Shown: positions 17,990 through 26,885, counted from the first letter of the stretch. The stretch is 64,000 bases of DNA from JAFAGX01 sp035623335 (GCA_035623335.1 DASPTQ010000283.1:62001-126000), one strand, 5' to 3'. Notes: generated from the letters alone by a model not told the origin. Made by a program: numbers and translations.

Positions 17990-18023
17990 GGGTAACCGTT
18001 TCCTTCGGTTACTTTCGTTACCC
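17990..18023 (+). repeat. Nested, mutually exclusive inverted repeats
   Basis: GGGTAAC (17990-17996) can pair with GTTACCC (18017-18023), while the overlapping GTAACCG (17992-17998) can instead pair with CGGTTAC (18006-18012). The two hairpins exclude each other. They lie about 30 bp before the long frame that starts at 18050, in an otherwise featureless 17720-18049 gap. A switch-like leader is possible but unproven. Confidence 0.5.
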
Positions 18024-18049
18024 TCTTCCGACCTTCCACCTTCAACCGC

Positions 18050-20836
18050 TTGCAACGATCAAGCTACGATCAAGCCAAACGTCGGAAGTCCGGTCATTCT
18101 CCGAGAGCGGGGAGATCCATCTCTACCCAGATCGGCTGTGGACTGGAGCCGGCACATGAGGATGTGTCTCCGCGTGGCGCAGCCGCGCGGGCTGAGGAAG
18201 CCGCATCGCAACCCGCTGCGTACTTCTCGAAAGGCCCGAAGCTGCGTCTATCGGAGTTTGGTCAAGTTAGCAGAGGCAACGTGTCGCAATCAGGCGGTTC
18301 AGATCCGAGTACCGGGCTCGAGTCAATCAGCCAGCACGCACGGGTGCTAACCCGGGGCAATGGCGCCGCCATCGCCCTTGCCCACAAGGGGTCGATGATT
18401 TGCCGCGCCAGCGTGGGCAACGCTCCGACGCTCGGCGCGCGGCTGGATATCAGCAGTGGTCTTTCTGGAGAGTGTGTACGCACCGGCAAGGCTCTGCGCT
18501 GCGACAATTCGGAAAACGATCCCCGCGTGGACCCGGAGAGCTGCCGCCGACTTGGTATTCACTCGATTCTGGCGGCACCGATCCGGCTAGGCGGCGAAGT
18601 GGTCGGTATTTTGGAGGTCTTCTCTTCTCAGCGGTTCAATTTTCATGATGGCGATCTGGTGGTCGTCGAAGATCTGGCGAGAACCGTATTCGTTGTACCT
18701 CCCTCCCCCAGAACCACTCCCGCGCCACCGACGCTCAAGACCGTGCTGGCGCCTCCGGCGCCCAGGAGCCTGCCAGCTCCGAAACTGCTCCTCGAACTGG
18801 AACCCGCATGGCGAGTTTTCTTGGATAACCTGACCGACCTTCTGTTTCCACCGCAGATGGCACCACTCAAATTGACTTCGCGGCCGGCACCGTTTTGGCC
18901 GGATGTGCTCGTGCCTTCGGAGCCGGCTTGGGAGCGATTTTATCAATCGATCGTGCTGCACGTGGTCATGGTCGCCATCCTGGGTCTTGTTGAATTCGGG
19001 CTCTCGCAGCGCCCTCTGCTGCGTCAGAGCCGGCTCAGCGTCCACAAATCAGATACGGTTTACTATCTGCCTCCGGAGTATCTTCGTGCCCTCCGGGGGG
19101 AAAGCGAGCCATCACAGAGACCACGATCTGAGGTCAAGCCGCGAGTCCTTGCCGTGCGCCGGGAATCGGCCAGGCCCTCTCAGAAATCGATCCCGCCACC
19201 CACTCTGCACCTGAAGGATTCGCGATACCGCATTACGGCCTGGAATCCGGTTGTGCCCCCGGTACCATTTTCGGCGACCACGCGAAATCCACCGAGTACT
19301 CCTGCCACGAGCGTAGCGGCCATTGCGCCGCCGCCGGATACCTCGGCGGTGTCGCGTGCCCAGCGCCTTACGCTGACAGCGCCACAGGCCGTTGCCCCTG
19401 CGCCGTCGGTCGATCCGTCGGCAAGCCATAAGGCGAGTATCAGCCTTGGCCACCAGGATGTCGTCAGGCCAGCACCTGAGATCCCCGGTGGTGCACAGCG
19501 CTCCCTTTCCGGTGCGACTCAGGCGACCCTGGGTAGGGGACCAACCCTGGTCGTGCCTCCTCCGCCCTCCGTCGGTGGGTCCGATCGCCAGACCTCTAGC
19601 GTCAGTCTTGGACACCAGGATGTCGTCAGGCCAGCACCTGAGATCCCCGGTGATGCACAGCACTCGCTTTCCAGCACGGCCCAGGTGACTCTGGGCAGAG
19701 GAGCGACCCCTGTCGTGCCTCCTCCGCCCTCCGTCGGAAGTCTGGGAAATCCTGGGCAGCGCGTGAATTCACAACCAGATGGTGCCACGCAAGTTGTGCC
19801 GCCGCCTCCTGCTGTGCTGCATGTTGCCGGCAGCTATCTTATTGACACTCCGGAGGGTGGAGCCATTCTGGTCGTGCCTCCTCCGCCCTCGATCGGTGGT
19901 CTTGAGCATCGAGGGGGTCAGTCCGCGAGCTCGCTATCGGGTGGCGGCGGCATGCAAGCTGTGCCGCCTGCTCCTCGGCTTCAGGATCCCGGGACATCCG
20001 CTAGGGGCACAGGGAGCGGCATGGCCATGGCAGTCGTGCCACCCCCGCCCTCGGTTGGGGGTCTCGGGGGATCCGGTGGTGAGTCCGCCAGTTCGCTAGC
20101 GAGCGCCGGCATGCAAGCCGTGCCACCTGCTCCTCGGCTGCAAGGTACCGGCAGCTCGGCTAGGGGCACTGGGAACGGCATGGCCGTGGCAGTCGTCCCA
20201 CCCCCGCCCTCGGTCCGGGGTCTTGGGGGATCCGGTGGTCAAGGCTCAGGCGCACAACGCACCGCCAGTTTGCAAATGGCGCAACCTAAGGTTGCCGTCC
20301 AGCCTGGCAGCAATGGCACGCCAGGCCAAGCTGCACGCGCCAGCGGACTACCCGGTGGGCTATTGCCGGGAGAAATCAACGGCAACGGTGGGGAATCTCA
20401 TGCTGAGAGCAAAAAGGAGGCCGCCGCAAACGAGCTTGGTAGCACAAAAGTGCTCAGTATCAGTTTTATCGGGCCAGCCTTGGCTTTCCCCCAGTCTTCG
20501 TATTTCTCAAACTTCGAGGTCTTCATCGCAGAAGAAAAGCTCAGCCGACATCAATCTCGGATCATCAAGCTGGTGTACGATTTTCTTTCTTACCAGCCGC
20601 GGCTTTCGGACTTGGGTGCGAATTACCCAGCCATTGAGAGCCTTCATGCCACTAGAGATCCGAGTTGTGACGAGCCGCTAAAGCAAGTAGTGTCGTTGGC
20701 AACTTCGTTGCGTTGGCCGGAGGCCTCTCTCGTGCAACTGAGTTCGACGTCCTCCAAGCAGCGACAAAGCACGTTGCCATGCTACCGGACAACCGCAGAC
20801 GACTACCGTAAGGCACTCGCCCATCAGCATCGATAA
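18050..20836 (+). CDS. GAF-domain protein with TonB-like membrane anchor and proline-rich repeats
   Basis: 928 residues. A GAF ligand-sensing domain spans about 90-215 (GAAIALAHKGSMICRASVGN, SILAAPIRLGGEVVGILEVF). An Ala/Pro linker follows, then a single membrane segment at about 299-317 (SIVLHVVMVAILGLVEFGL) preceded by PFWPDVLVPSEPAWERFYQS, the N-terminal pattern of acidobacterial TonB-like proteins. Residues 380-770 are Pro/Gly/Ser repeats containing VVPPPPSVGG. The C-terminal 110 residues end in a conserved-looking segment (IKLVYDFLSYQPRLSDLG) but no TonB fold is recognisable. A long periplasmic spanning protein with a cytoplasmic sensor is inferred. The start codon is uncertain because the first 60 residues look non-conserved. 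Confidence 0.7.
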   Translation: MQRSSYDQAKRRKSGHSPRAGRSISTQIGCGLEPAHEDVSPRGAAARAEEAASQPAAYFSKGPKLRLSEFGQVSRGNVSQSGGSDPSTGLESISQHARVLTRGNGAAIALAHKGSMICRASVGNAPTLGARLDISSGLSGECVRTGKALRCDNSENDPRVDPESCRRLGIHSILAAPIRLGGEVVGILEVFSSQRFNFHDGDLVVVEDLARTVFVVPPSPRTTPAPPTLKTVLAPPAPRSLPAPKLLLELEPAWRVFLDNLTDLLFPPQMAPLKLTSRPAPFWPDVLVPSEPAWERFYQSIVLHVVMVAILGLVEFGLSQRPLLRQSRLSVHKSDTVYYLPPEYLRALRGESEPSQRPRSEVKPRVLAVRRESARPSQKSIPPPTLHLKDSRYRITAWNPVVPPVPFSATTRNPPSTPATSVAAIAPPPDTSAVSRAQRLTLTAPQAVAPAPSVDPSASHKASISLGHQDVVRPAPEIPGGAQRSLSGATQATLGRGPTLVVPPPPSVGGSDRQTSSVSLGHQDVVRPAPEIPGDAQHSLSSTAQVTLGRGATPVVPPPPSVGSLGNPGQRVNSQPDGATQVVPPPPAVLHVAGSYLIDTPEGGAILVVPPPPSIGGLEHRGGQSASSLSGGGGMQAVPPAPRLQDPGTSARGTGSGMAMAVVPPPPSVGGLGGSGGESASSLASAGMQAVPPAPRLQGTGSSARGTGNGMAVAVVPPPPSVRGLGGSGGQGSGAQRTASLQMAQPKVAVQPGSNGTPGQAARASGLPGGLLPGEINGNGGESHAESKKEAAANELGSTKVLSISFIGPALAFPQSSYFSNFEVFIAEEKLSRHQSRIIKLVYDFLSYQPRLSDLGANYPAIESLHATRDPSCDEPLKQVVSLATSLRWPEASLVQLSSTSSKQRQSTLPCYRTTADDYRKALAHQHR
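19436..19740 (+). repeat. In-frame tandem duplication, 162-bp period
   Basis: Two nearly identical units inside the GAF/TonB-like gene: SLGHQDVVRPAPEIPG appears at both copies and the shared DNA starts at 19448 and 19610 (162 bp, 54 codons). Further downstream, two more related units (MQAVPPAPRLQ ... AVVPPPPSV) repeat between 19950 and 20220. Confidence 0.85.
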
Positions 20837-20964
20837 CGGGTCTGTGATCTGCTCGTCCCCGTATCTTCCTGACCCATCTCGAAGATGCCCCCCGGTCGCC
20901 CTTCCGCAACTCAGGCCGGGAGGGGCGCTGACCGAACAGCGCGCTCGCATTTGAGCGGCTCTGC

Positions 20965-21651
20965 TTACCTCGATCCGGAAGAGTTCCGTACCACGGCGTG
21001 AGGCGCAACCATGGACATTTCCAAGCCTTTCGGTGGTACTAACGCTCCTGGCTCCTCTCCATCTCGCTGGGCGGTCAAGAGCGTGAGTCTTTCGACGCCA
21101 GAGGTACCGACCGAGTCCAGAATTATGACTAGGTTTCGATAGGCAGTGCGTGCGTCGGCTTTGACATAGAGCGTCTTGTCTGCACGGTTCAACAAAGCGC
21201 TCTTCACTTTCTCCGTCAGTTCGGTAGTACTGGTCGGGTCGATTCCGAAATACACTTTGCCGTCGTAGGTGATAGTCACGATTAGCGAATCTTCCTGGTC
21301 CGCTTTAGCTACCGGCACCGCATTCGTGGTTACCGGCAGCTCCACAGTGATTCCCTGCCGCAGCGTTGGACTCGCGCCGAACTGGCCCGCGGATGAGAAA
21401 AAGTTCTTGGGAGCCACTGCCGAGAGATCCGGAGCGACCCGGAGGGTGCGTCCGGGGGAGGACAGACAAGTTAAGTCAGTACGCGGGTTGGCCAACAGAA
21501 TTCTGCCGGCCTTTGCCATGAGGACGGCGCGGGAATTCAAGCACCATGCGCTTCTCCCGCAGCAAGCTGCGATGGTCTGGGCGGCAACAGAAGGTGTGAT
21601 GCCTTTGGCTAGGGTGAACGCGATCAGACACACTTCACGTACGTGCTTCAT
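20965..21651 (-). CDS. ExbD-like periplasmic-domain protein
   Basis: 228 residues from the ATG at 21651, with AAAGGAG upstream. Residues of about 95-195 match the periplasmic domain of ExbD/TolR (ITVELPVTTNAVPVAKADQE, IVTITYDGKVYFG, LYVKADARTAYRNLVIILDS). Unlike normal ExbD, which has one N-terminal membrane anchor next to this domain, about 95 residues precede it: a signal-like stretch (IAFTLAKGITPSVAAQT) and a Cys-containing region (TIAACCGRSAWCLNSRA). It follows the stomatin gene by 36 bp, in one operon. It may be a secreted ExbD-derived module; no ExbB is present. Confidence 0.7.
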   Translation of the reverse strand: MKHVREVCLIAFTLAKGITPSVAAQTIAACCGRSAWCLNSRAVLMAKAGRILLANPRTDLTCLSSPGRTLRVAPDLSAVAPKNFFSSAGQFGASPTLRQGITVELPVTTNAVPVAKADQEDSLIVTITYDGKVYFGIDPTSTTELTEKVKSALLNRADKTLYVKADARTAYRNLVIILDSVGTSGVERLTLLTAQRDGEEPGALVPPKGLEMSMVAPHAVVRNSSGSR

Positions 21652-21687
21652 ACGGGTTGCTCCTTTCGACCTATTCAGGTGGAGTGG

Positions 21688-22557
21688 TTAGGGTTTTGCT
21701 CCGCTGAGTGACGCGGTGGCGAGGGTTCCACCGAGCCCCATCGTCTCGACCGCTGACGATGGCACGATCACCATCGAACCCCGTTCCTTGATGGCTTCGT
21801 ACAGCATGTTCATGGCACGAAGATGCAGGGCTGTAGGATTTTCGGTGTAGGCGGCGGCCGCCTTCACAAACTTGTCGGAAATCTCCGTTTCGGCTTGTCC
21901 GAGAATGATTCGCGCTTGCCGTTCCCTTTCGGCCTGGGCCTGCCGAGACATGGCATCTTCGAGCCCCTGCGGAATTTTGACATCCCGGACTTCCACGGAT
22001 TGCACCGTGATCCCCCACGGATTTGTCTTCTCGTCGAGAATGCGCTGCAGCTCACGCCCCAGCGTTTCGCGCTCCGTGATCATTTGCGCCAATTCGTGAC
22101 GGCCGATCGACTCCCGCAGGGCGGTTTGTGCACTCAGGTTGATAGCGTCCAGGAAATTTTCTACTTCGAGGATGGCCTTCTCGGCATTCCATACAATCCA
22201 GAAGACGATGGCATCGACGTTCACTGGCACGGTATCGCGCGTCAGGGTGGATTCAGCGCTCACACTGGCCACGCGCACGCGTTGGTCGACGAAAGGGCTA
22301 AGCGTCTCAAGGATGGGCACGATGTGGAACAATCCCGGTCCGCGTAGTCCCACATATTTTCCTAAACGCAACAGTGCCACCTTTTCCCATTGACGGACTA
22401 CCTTGATGGCAAACAGAAGATACACTGCCAGCAAGCTGCCTAGGATTGCGGGCGCAGGTTGATGCACGGTCACGGTGAGCAACGCTCCCAGGACGATGCA
22501 GATTGCGAATGCTGTGACTGCGACGCCGTTGAGTTGGGACAAGCTGGTTTTTGTCAT
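21688..22557 (-). CDS. Stomatin-like SPFH/Band-7 membrane protein
   Basis: 289 residues. Two hydrophobic segments at the N-terminus (AFAICIVLGALLTVTV, AILGSLLAVYLLFAI) precede the SPFH domain of about 52-220 (KVALLRLGKYVGLRGPGLFH, VDAIVFWIVWNAEKAI). The stomatin tail QAQAERERQARIILGQAETE and coiled-coil follow. SPFH proteins form membrane-associated oligomers that organise lipid domains or regulate proteases. It lies 4 bp downstream of a GntR-family gene and upstream of the ExbD-like gene, so the three are probably one unit. No NfeD partner is next to it. Confidence 0.88.
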   Translation of the reverse strand: MTKTSLSQLNGVAVTAFAICIVLGALLTVTVHQPAPAILGSLLAVYLLFAIKVVRQWEKVALLRLGKYVGLRGPGLFHIVPILETLSPFVDQRVRVASVSAESTLTRDTVPVNVDAIVFWIVWNAEKAILEVENFLDAINLSAQTALRESIGRHELAQMITERETLGRELQRILDEKTNPWGITVQSVEVRDVKIPQGLEDAMSRQAQAERERQARIILGQAETEISDKFVKAAAAYTENPTALHLRAMNMLYEAIKERGSMVIVPSSAVETMGLGGTLATASLSGAKP

Positions 22558-22561
22558 GACG

Positions 22562-22969
22562 TCATCTCCTGCGACTTGGCTCTAAGACCAATCCGCGCAA
22601 CTGCTCAAGTAAGTCCTCGACCGTAAAACCAATGGCTCCCGCGCGAGCTACGGAATCGGCGACGATCTGAGCCAACTGCCGCGAGCGCTCTTCGTCCCCG
22701 CCCCTGATCTTTTGCGCACTGATGAAGGTACCCGTTCCCTGATGGGTCTCCAAGACCCCGCCAAGTTCAAGTTCGCGGTACGCCCGGGCAACGGTATTGG
22801 GATTGATTGCCAGGTCGACAGCCAGTTGGCGTACCGTGGGCAACTGGTCGCCGACGCTCAGCGAGGCAGAAGCGATTCCGCCCCGGACTTGATCAATGAT
22901 CTGGCGATACACGGGTACGCCACTGTGAAGATCCAGTCGAAAACGGAACGGAGGCCGTCGGGAGTTCAC
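22562..22969 (-). CDS. GntR-family (YtrA-type) transcriptional regulator
   Basis: 135 residues. The N-terminal winged helix-turn-helix runs through VPVYRQIIDQVRGGIASASL, GDQLPTVRQLAVDLAINPNT and VARAYRELELGGVLETHQGT. A short helical tail replaces the large effector domain, the size and layout of the YtrA subfamily. It is the first gene of the regulator-stomatin-ExbD-like operon. The dyad 10 bp upstream of its start is the obvious binding site, implying autorepression of the whole operon. Confidence 0.9.
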   Translation of the reverse strand: MNSRRPPFRFRLDLHSGVPVYRQIIDQVRGGIASASLSVGDQLPTVRQLAVDLAINPNTVARAYRELELGGVLETHQGTGTFISAQKIRGGDEERSRQLAQIVADSVARAGAIGFTVEDLLEQLRGLVLEPSRRR

Positions 22970-22978
22970 AAGCCATAA

Positions 22979-22998
22979 TGTACTATATGACTAGTACA
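22979..22998 (-). promoter_or_regulatory. GntR/YtrA-type operator with overlapping promoter
   Basis: Perfect dyad TGTACTA (22979-22985), 6-nt centre, TAGTACA (22992-22998). On the reverse strand a TTGACA (23003-23008) lies just outside it, so the operator covers the spacer and -10 region. The remaining gap to 23301 holds no gene that I recognise. Confidence 0.72.
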
Positions 22999-23301
22999 AT
23001 ATGTCAAGAGAAAAATTCTGCCGCAGGCCAGGGCCGCCGGGTGGTTTCCTCAAGAAGGGACGAGCGGAAGCAGAGCCTTCCGCCCCGGAGGCTTTCCCTG
23101 CAACCTTCGCGACTGCCTGCTGGGACTCCCATGGTAGGAACACGGGCCCAGTGAACGACCGGCGTTGGGATAAATTTTTCCAGCCACGGATCAGTCCTGC
23201 GCTATCTTTGAGGTTCGGGCGCAGCCTTCGACCGCAACCCGGATTAATGCACCTTGGCGCGCTGACGATCTTGATGGCATGATCACCCGTGATCGAGGAC
23301 C

Positions 23302-24144
23302 GTGTCCTTGCGCGTAGCGGAATGGATTCAGCTAGGCTTTGTTTCGCTGCTCGCGGTCGCGGCCTGGTTCCGACCGCTCGAACCCCGCCGCCGCCGGCGT
23401 GTGACGTGGCTCGGGCTGGTGGCGATGGCTGCGATTGTTGCCGCCCGACTCTCCGGACATTGGATGTCGCCAGTCGTTTCCTCGCTCGTGCGCGACTGGC
23501 TTCCTGCCGGATTGCTGCTGGTTCCCTATTGGCAGGTCGGGCAATTCTTCACCGCGCCGGATGCGAGAATGGAAGCGCGCCTGGCCGCTGTCGACCGCGC
23601 ATTCTTTCGCACCCTCGGAATCGAACCTTCTCGGGTTGGGATCGGCGTTCCTCTAGCCACCTATCTTCAGCTCGCGTACTTTATGGTCTATCCTCTGATC
23701 CCGCTCGCCCTCGCCGTGCTCTACGCCACCGGCCGGCAGCGCAGCGTTGATTACTACTGGCTGGTGGTATTGCCAGCGACCTACCTGTCGTTTGCCCTTA
23801 CACCCTTCGTGCGCGCGTTACCCCCGCGTCTGTTGCCCGGCTATGACACATTTCGCAGTCCCCCTACCAGGATCGAGGCGCTCAATCGCGTTATTTTGGA
23901 CCGCGCCAGCATCCAGGCCATCACCTGCCCAAGCGGCCATGTGGCGTCGGCTACCGCGGCCGCATTGGTGCTACTGCGGCTCGAACCCTGGATGGGGGCA
24001 ATTTTTCTTTGCGTTGCCATCAGCATCGCCTTTGCTACCGTTGTGGGTGGTTATCACTATGCCGCCGATGTACTATTGGCCGCGGCGATCGCTATCGTGG
24101 TCTTCGCAGTAACTTACAGCGTCGGACAGGCTTGCTGCATCTAA
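23302..24144 (+). CDS. PAP2-superfamily membrane phosphatase
   Basis: 280 residues from a GTG start. It is strongly hydrophobic with about six membrane segments. The PAP2 core is visible: TCPSGHVASATAAALVL (phosphatase motif 2, PSGH) and VVGGYHYAADVLLAAA (motif 3, with catalytic His and Asp). A basic residue-bearing segment before them (PPRLLPGYDTFRSP) may be motif 1. Such enzymes dephosphorylate undecaprenyl pyrophosphate or phosphatidic acid on the outer face of the membrane. An 85-bp gap separates it from the radical SAM gene, so co-transcription is possible. Confidence 0.83.
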   Translation: MSLRVAEWIQLGFVSLLAVAAWFRPLEPRRRRRVTWLGLVAMAAIVAARLSGHWMSPVVSSLVRDWLPAGLLLVPYWQVGQFFTAPDARMEARLAAVDRAFFRTLGIEPSRVGIGVPLATYLQLAYFMVYPLIPLALAVLYATGRQRSVDYYWLVVLPATYLSFALTPFVRALPPRLLPGYDTFRSPPTRIEALNRVILDRASIQAITCPSGHVASATAAALVLLRLEPWMGAIFLCVAISIAFATVVGGYHYAADVLLAAAIAIVVFAVTYSVGQACCI

Positions 24145-24229
24145 CCAACCATCGCTCGGAGGTTCGCACGGTGAGTCGAACGGTGGGAAACGATACCCAG
24201 GATCTCCGCATTTCTCGGAGAACCTGGCG

Positions 24230-25375
24230 ATGAGGACGACTCAGATTGACCGCAAGATCCGCGCTTTGCGGTTTCAGCTGCGGCAGGCGCGCGTCGTCGC
24301 CAAGGCGATGAAGTCGCGCCGGCATCCCATCGTGGCGCACATCGTGCCCACTCGCCGATGCAACTTGGCGTGCACCTACTGCAACGAATACGACGACGTT
24401 TCCCAGCCCGTTCCGCTGGCCACGATGTTCGGCCGCATCGACCGCCTGGTTGAGCTTGGTACGACGGTGATCACCATCAGCGGCGGGGAGCCCTTGCTGC
24501 ACCCCGAACTTGATGAAATCATTCGTCACATCCGACGTCGCGGCAGCATCGCAACGCTGATCACCAACGGATACCTCTTGACGGCCGATCGGATACGGCG
24601 GCTGAACCGTGCCGGTCTGGACCATCTTCAGATCAGCATCGACAACTTCAAACCGGACAAGATCTCGATGAAGAGTTTGAAGGTGCTGAACCAGAAGCTC
24701 GAATGGCTGTCCGAGCATGCCACGTTTCGGGTCAACATCAATAGCGTGATCGGCACCTCGGAGCGCCCGGAGGATGCAGCCGCGGTAGCACGCCGTGCCC
24801 GCCAATTGGGGTTCGCTACGACGGTGGGGATCGTGCACGACGGCCAGGGCCAGCTCCATCCCCTGGGCGAAGCCGAGCATCGGGCTTATCAGGAAATCAT
24901 GCAGGCCAGCCGCCGGTCGTTTTCCACCTTTGCTTACTACAATCAGTTCCAGAAAAATCTGCTGCAGGGGAAAGCCAACACCTGGAGTTGCCGTGCTGGC
25001 AGCCGGTACCTGTACGTTTGCGAAAATGGACTCGTACACTACTGCTCGCAACAGCGCGGCGCTCCGGGCGTACCCTTGGAAAACTATACGGTTGAGAACT
25101 TGGAGCGCGAGTATAGCAGCGTGAAGGCGTGCGCTCCCTTCTGCACCATCTCCTGCGTGCACCAGGTCTCCATGGTGGATCAGTTCCGCGACCAACCGAA
25201 GCAGGCACTGGCGCAGTTCTTTCCCGCAAAATCAGGGCAGGAAGAAGCGTGCGATCCGCCGGCGCTCATTCGCCTACTGACGTGGATGTTTCTGCCGCCC
25301 GACGAGAACAGGATGCGGAGGAAGCTCACGCAAGGCCTTACCCGAGCCGCATTGTGGTGTTTGAAGGTTCGATAG
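24230..25375 (+). CDS. Radical SAM protein with C-terminal Cys-rich domain
   Basis: 381 residues. The radical SAM cluster motif CNLACTYC (CxxxCxxC) is at about residues 44-51, followed by the SAM-binding ISGGEPLLHPEL. The TIM-barrel half continues through ATLITNGYLLTADRIRRLN and LQISIDNF. The C-terminal part has Cys residues in SCRAGSRYLYVCENGLVHYC and CAPFCTISC, resembling a SPASM-like auxiliary Fe-S cluster. The substrate is unknown; it is not HpnH or a standard coproporphyrinogen oxidase. Its position after a PAP2 phosphatase hints at lipid or envelope chemistry, but that is inference. Confidence 0.85.
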   Translation: MRTTQIDRKIRALRFQLRQARVVAKAMKSRRHPIVAHIVPTRRCNLACTYCNEYDDVSQPVPLATMFGRIDRLVELGTTVITISGGEPLLHPELDEIIRHIRRRGSIATLITNGYLLTADRIRRLNRAGLDHLQISIDNFKPDKISMKSLKVLNQKLEWLSEHATFRVNINSVIGTSERPEDAAAVARRARQLGFATTVGIVHDGQGQLHPLGEAEHRAYQEIMQASRRSFSTFAYYNQFQKNLLQGKANTWSCRAGSRYLYVCENGLVHYCSQQRGAPGVPLENYTVENLEREYSSVKACAPFCTISCVHQVSMVDQFRDQPKQALAQFFPAKSGQEEACDPPALIRLLTWMFLPPDENRMRRKLTQGLTRAALWCLKVR

Positions 25376-25638
25376 CCAAGGCAATGAGTAAACAGTCCAG
25401 CCGGTGACGAACGAGAGCGCTTGGTGAATTCCCTTCTCCCTGGCCTCACGCCGCAGCGGGCAATGGAACCAAAGGTCTGCGAGCGCCTCCTACCCCGTCG
25501 AGCCTCGACGACGCGACTCGTCTTTGGCAGCATCCAATGTGCGGAGTTGAACTTGTCCGAGTTCGTCGATACGTAGCTCGGCCCGGGGAACTCGCGGTAA
25601 GATCGATCGGCACGCCAAAATAAGAGGTTGGAAGTCTG

Positions 25639-26712
25639 GTGACACAGAGCCGCCTTACCCTTATCGTCCTGAGCGCCATGCTGGTAGCGACCCTGGCGAT
25701 CGCGATCGCGATTTTCTGGATATTCCTTAAGCCCGCAGCCTTTGCCGCGATCTTGGGTATAGGCCTATTCCCCCTGCATAGCAGGATGCAGCGATGGGTG
25801 CGGAGCCAAGGGATGGCAGCGCTGTTGTCCACCATCACCGTCGTACTTCTCTTTGTGCTGCCCGCCGGATTTATGGCCGTAGCGGTAAGTTCCGAGATGG
25901 CGTCGGCAGGACGATACCTGGCGGAGAAGAGTCAGCAGGCGGGAGGTATCCAGCAACTCGCATCCCACGCGATACGACCACCGATGGACTGGCTGGAGCG
26001 CCGCATCGATCTCGATAAATTCGGCATTCGCGATTGGCTCGAATCGGTGCCTGGCGAGGTCGGCCGCGCGCTGGTCGCCGCCGGCACCTTCTTGGTGAGT
26101 AGAGCAGCCGGATTTGCCGGGCAAACCGTGGTTACATTTTTCGTTCTCTTCTTTCTATTTCGCGACGGACCCGCTCTGATAAATCGGATTTCGTCGCTGA
26201 TGCCCCTCCGCGCTGCCCTGATCGAACGACTTTTTGCGAGGGTGCGCGACGGGATCGTAGCGAACCTGTACGGGATTGTTGGGGTTGGCATCGTCCAAGG
26301 ATTCTTAACCGGCCTCGCCCTATGGGTATTGGGCGGGCCTTCGCCGATGCTGCTGGGCGCCCTCGCCGGCCTCTCCTCCTTGATCCCGATCGTGGGAACC
26401 TCTTTGGTGTGGCTGCCGGCGGCCCTGTACCTGATGGCGGTCCAAGTCTGGAAGGGTATTGCGCTCCTGCTTTGGGGCGCTCTCATCGTGGGGAGCTCCG
26501 ATCACCTGGTGCGACCTCTGATCGTGCAGGGCCGACTCGAAATCCACCCCCTGCTTCTGCTGTTTGCCATGCTCGGAGGGGTGAAAGTCTTTGGGCTCCT
26601 CGGGATTTTCCTTGGCCCGATTGTGCTCTCCCTGGCGGGTGCGCTCTTTGCCATGATTCGCGAGGAAGGTCAACGTGCGCACGCCCAATCCCTGGTTCCC
26701 AATTCCTCGTAA
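25639..26712 (+). CDS. AI-2E-family (PF01594) transporter
   Basis: 357 residues from a GTG start. About eight membrane segments with the family layout: two N-terminal helices, a large amphipathic insert (residues of about 80-150), then VTFFVLFFLFRDGPALI and the conserved GNxLxPxxxG-like region (DHLVRPLIVQGRLEIHPLLL). The C-terminal end has LGIFLGPIVLSLAGALFAM. Family members export signalling molecules or act as Na+/H+ antiporters, so the cargo cannot be named. It stands alone. The preceding 260 bp contain no recognised gene. Confidence 0.88.
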   Translation: MTQSRLTLIVLSAMLVATLAIAIAIFWIFLKPAAFAAILGIGLFPLHSRMQRWVRSQGMAALLSTITVVLLFVLPAGFMAVAVSSEMASAGRYLAEKSQQAGGIQQLASHAIRPPMDWLERRIDLDKFGIRDWLESVPGEVGRALVAAGTFLVSRAAGFAGQTVVTFFVLFFLFRDGPALINRISSLMPLRAALIERLFARVRDGIVANLYGIVGVGIVQGFLTGLALWVLGGPSPMLLGALAGLSSLIPIVGTSLVWLPAALYLMAVQVWKGIALLLWGALIVGSSDHLVRPLIVQGRLEIHPLLLLFAMLGGVKVFGLLGIFLGPIVLSLAGALFAMIREEGQRAHAQSLVPNSS

Positions 26713-26885
26713 TTCGGCGCGCTGCTCGGTCTCCTGTCCGCCACAGGCCGACAAGCATTGTTCTAGCGGTTCCCCATAGTTGGCGCTCCAGCCGTCGGCC
26801 AGGTGCTGCCCTTGACGCTCCGGGAAGCCTCGATGGTCAAAAACGATCGGTTAGATTTGCCGAGTTCCCTTCGGGGTGTCTGATG

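Noticed and set aside
24092..25195. 367-codon open frame antisense to the radical SAM gene
   Set aside because: Shadow of the forward gene, which carries the CxxxCxxC motif.
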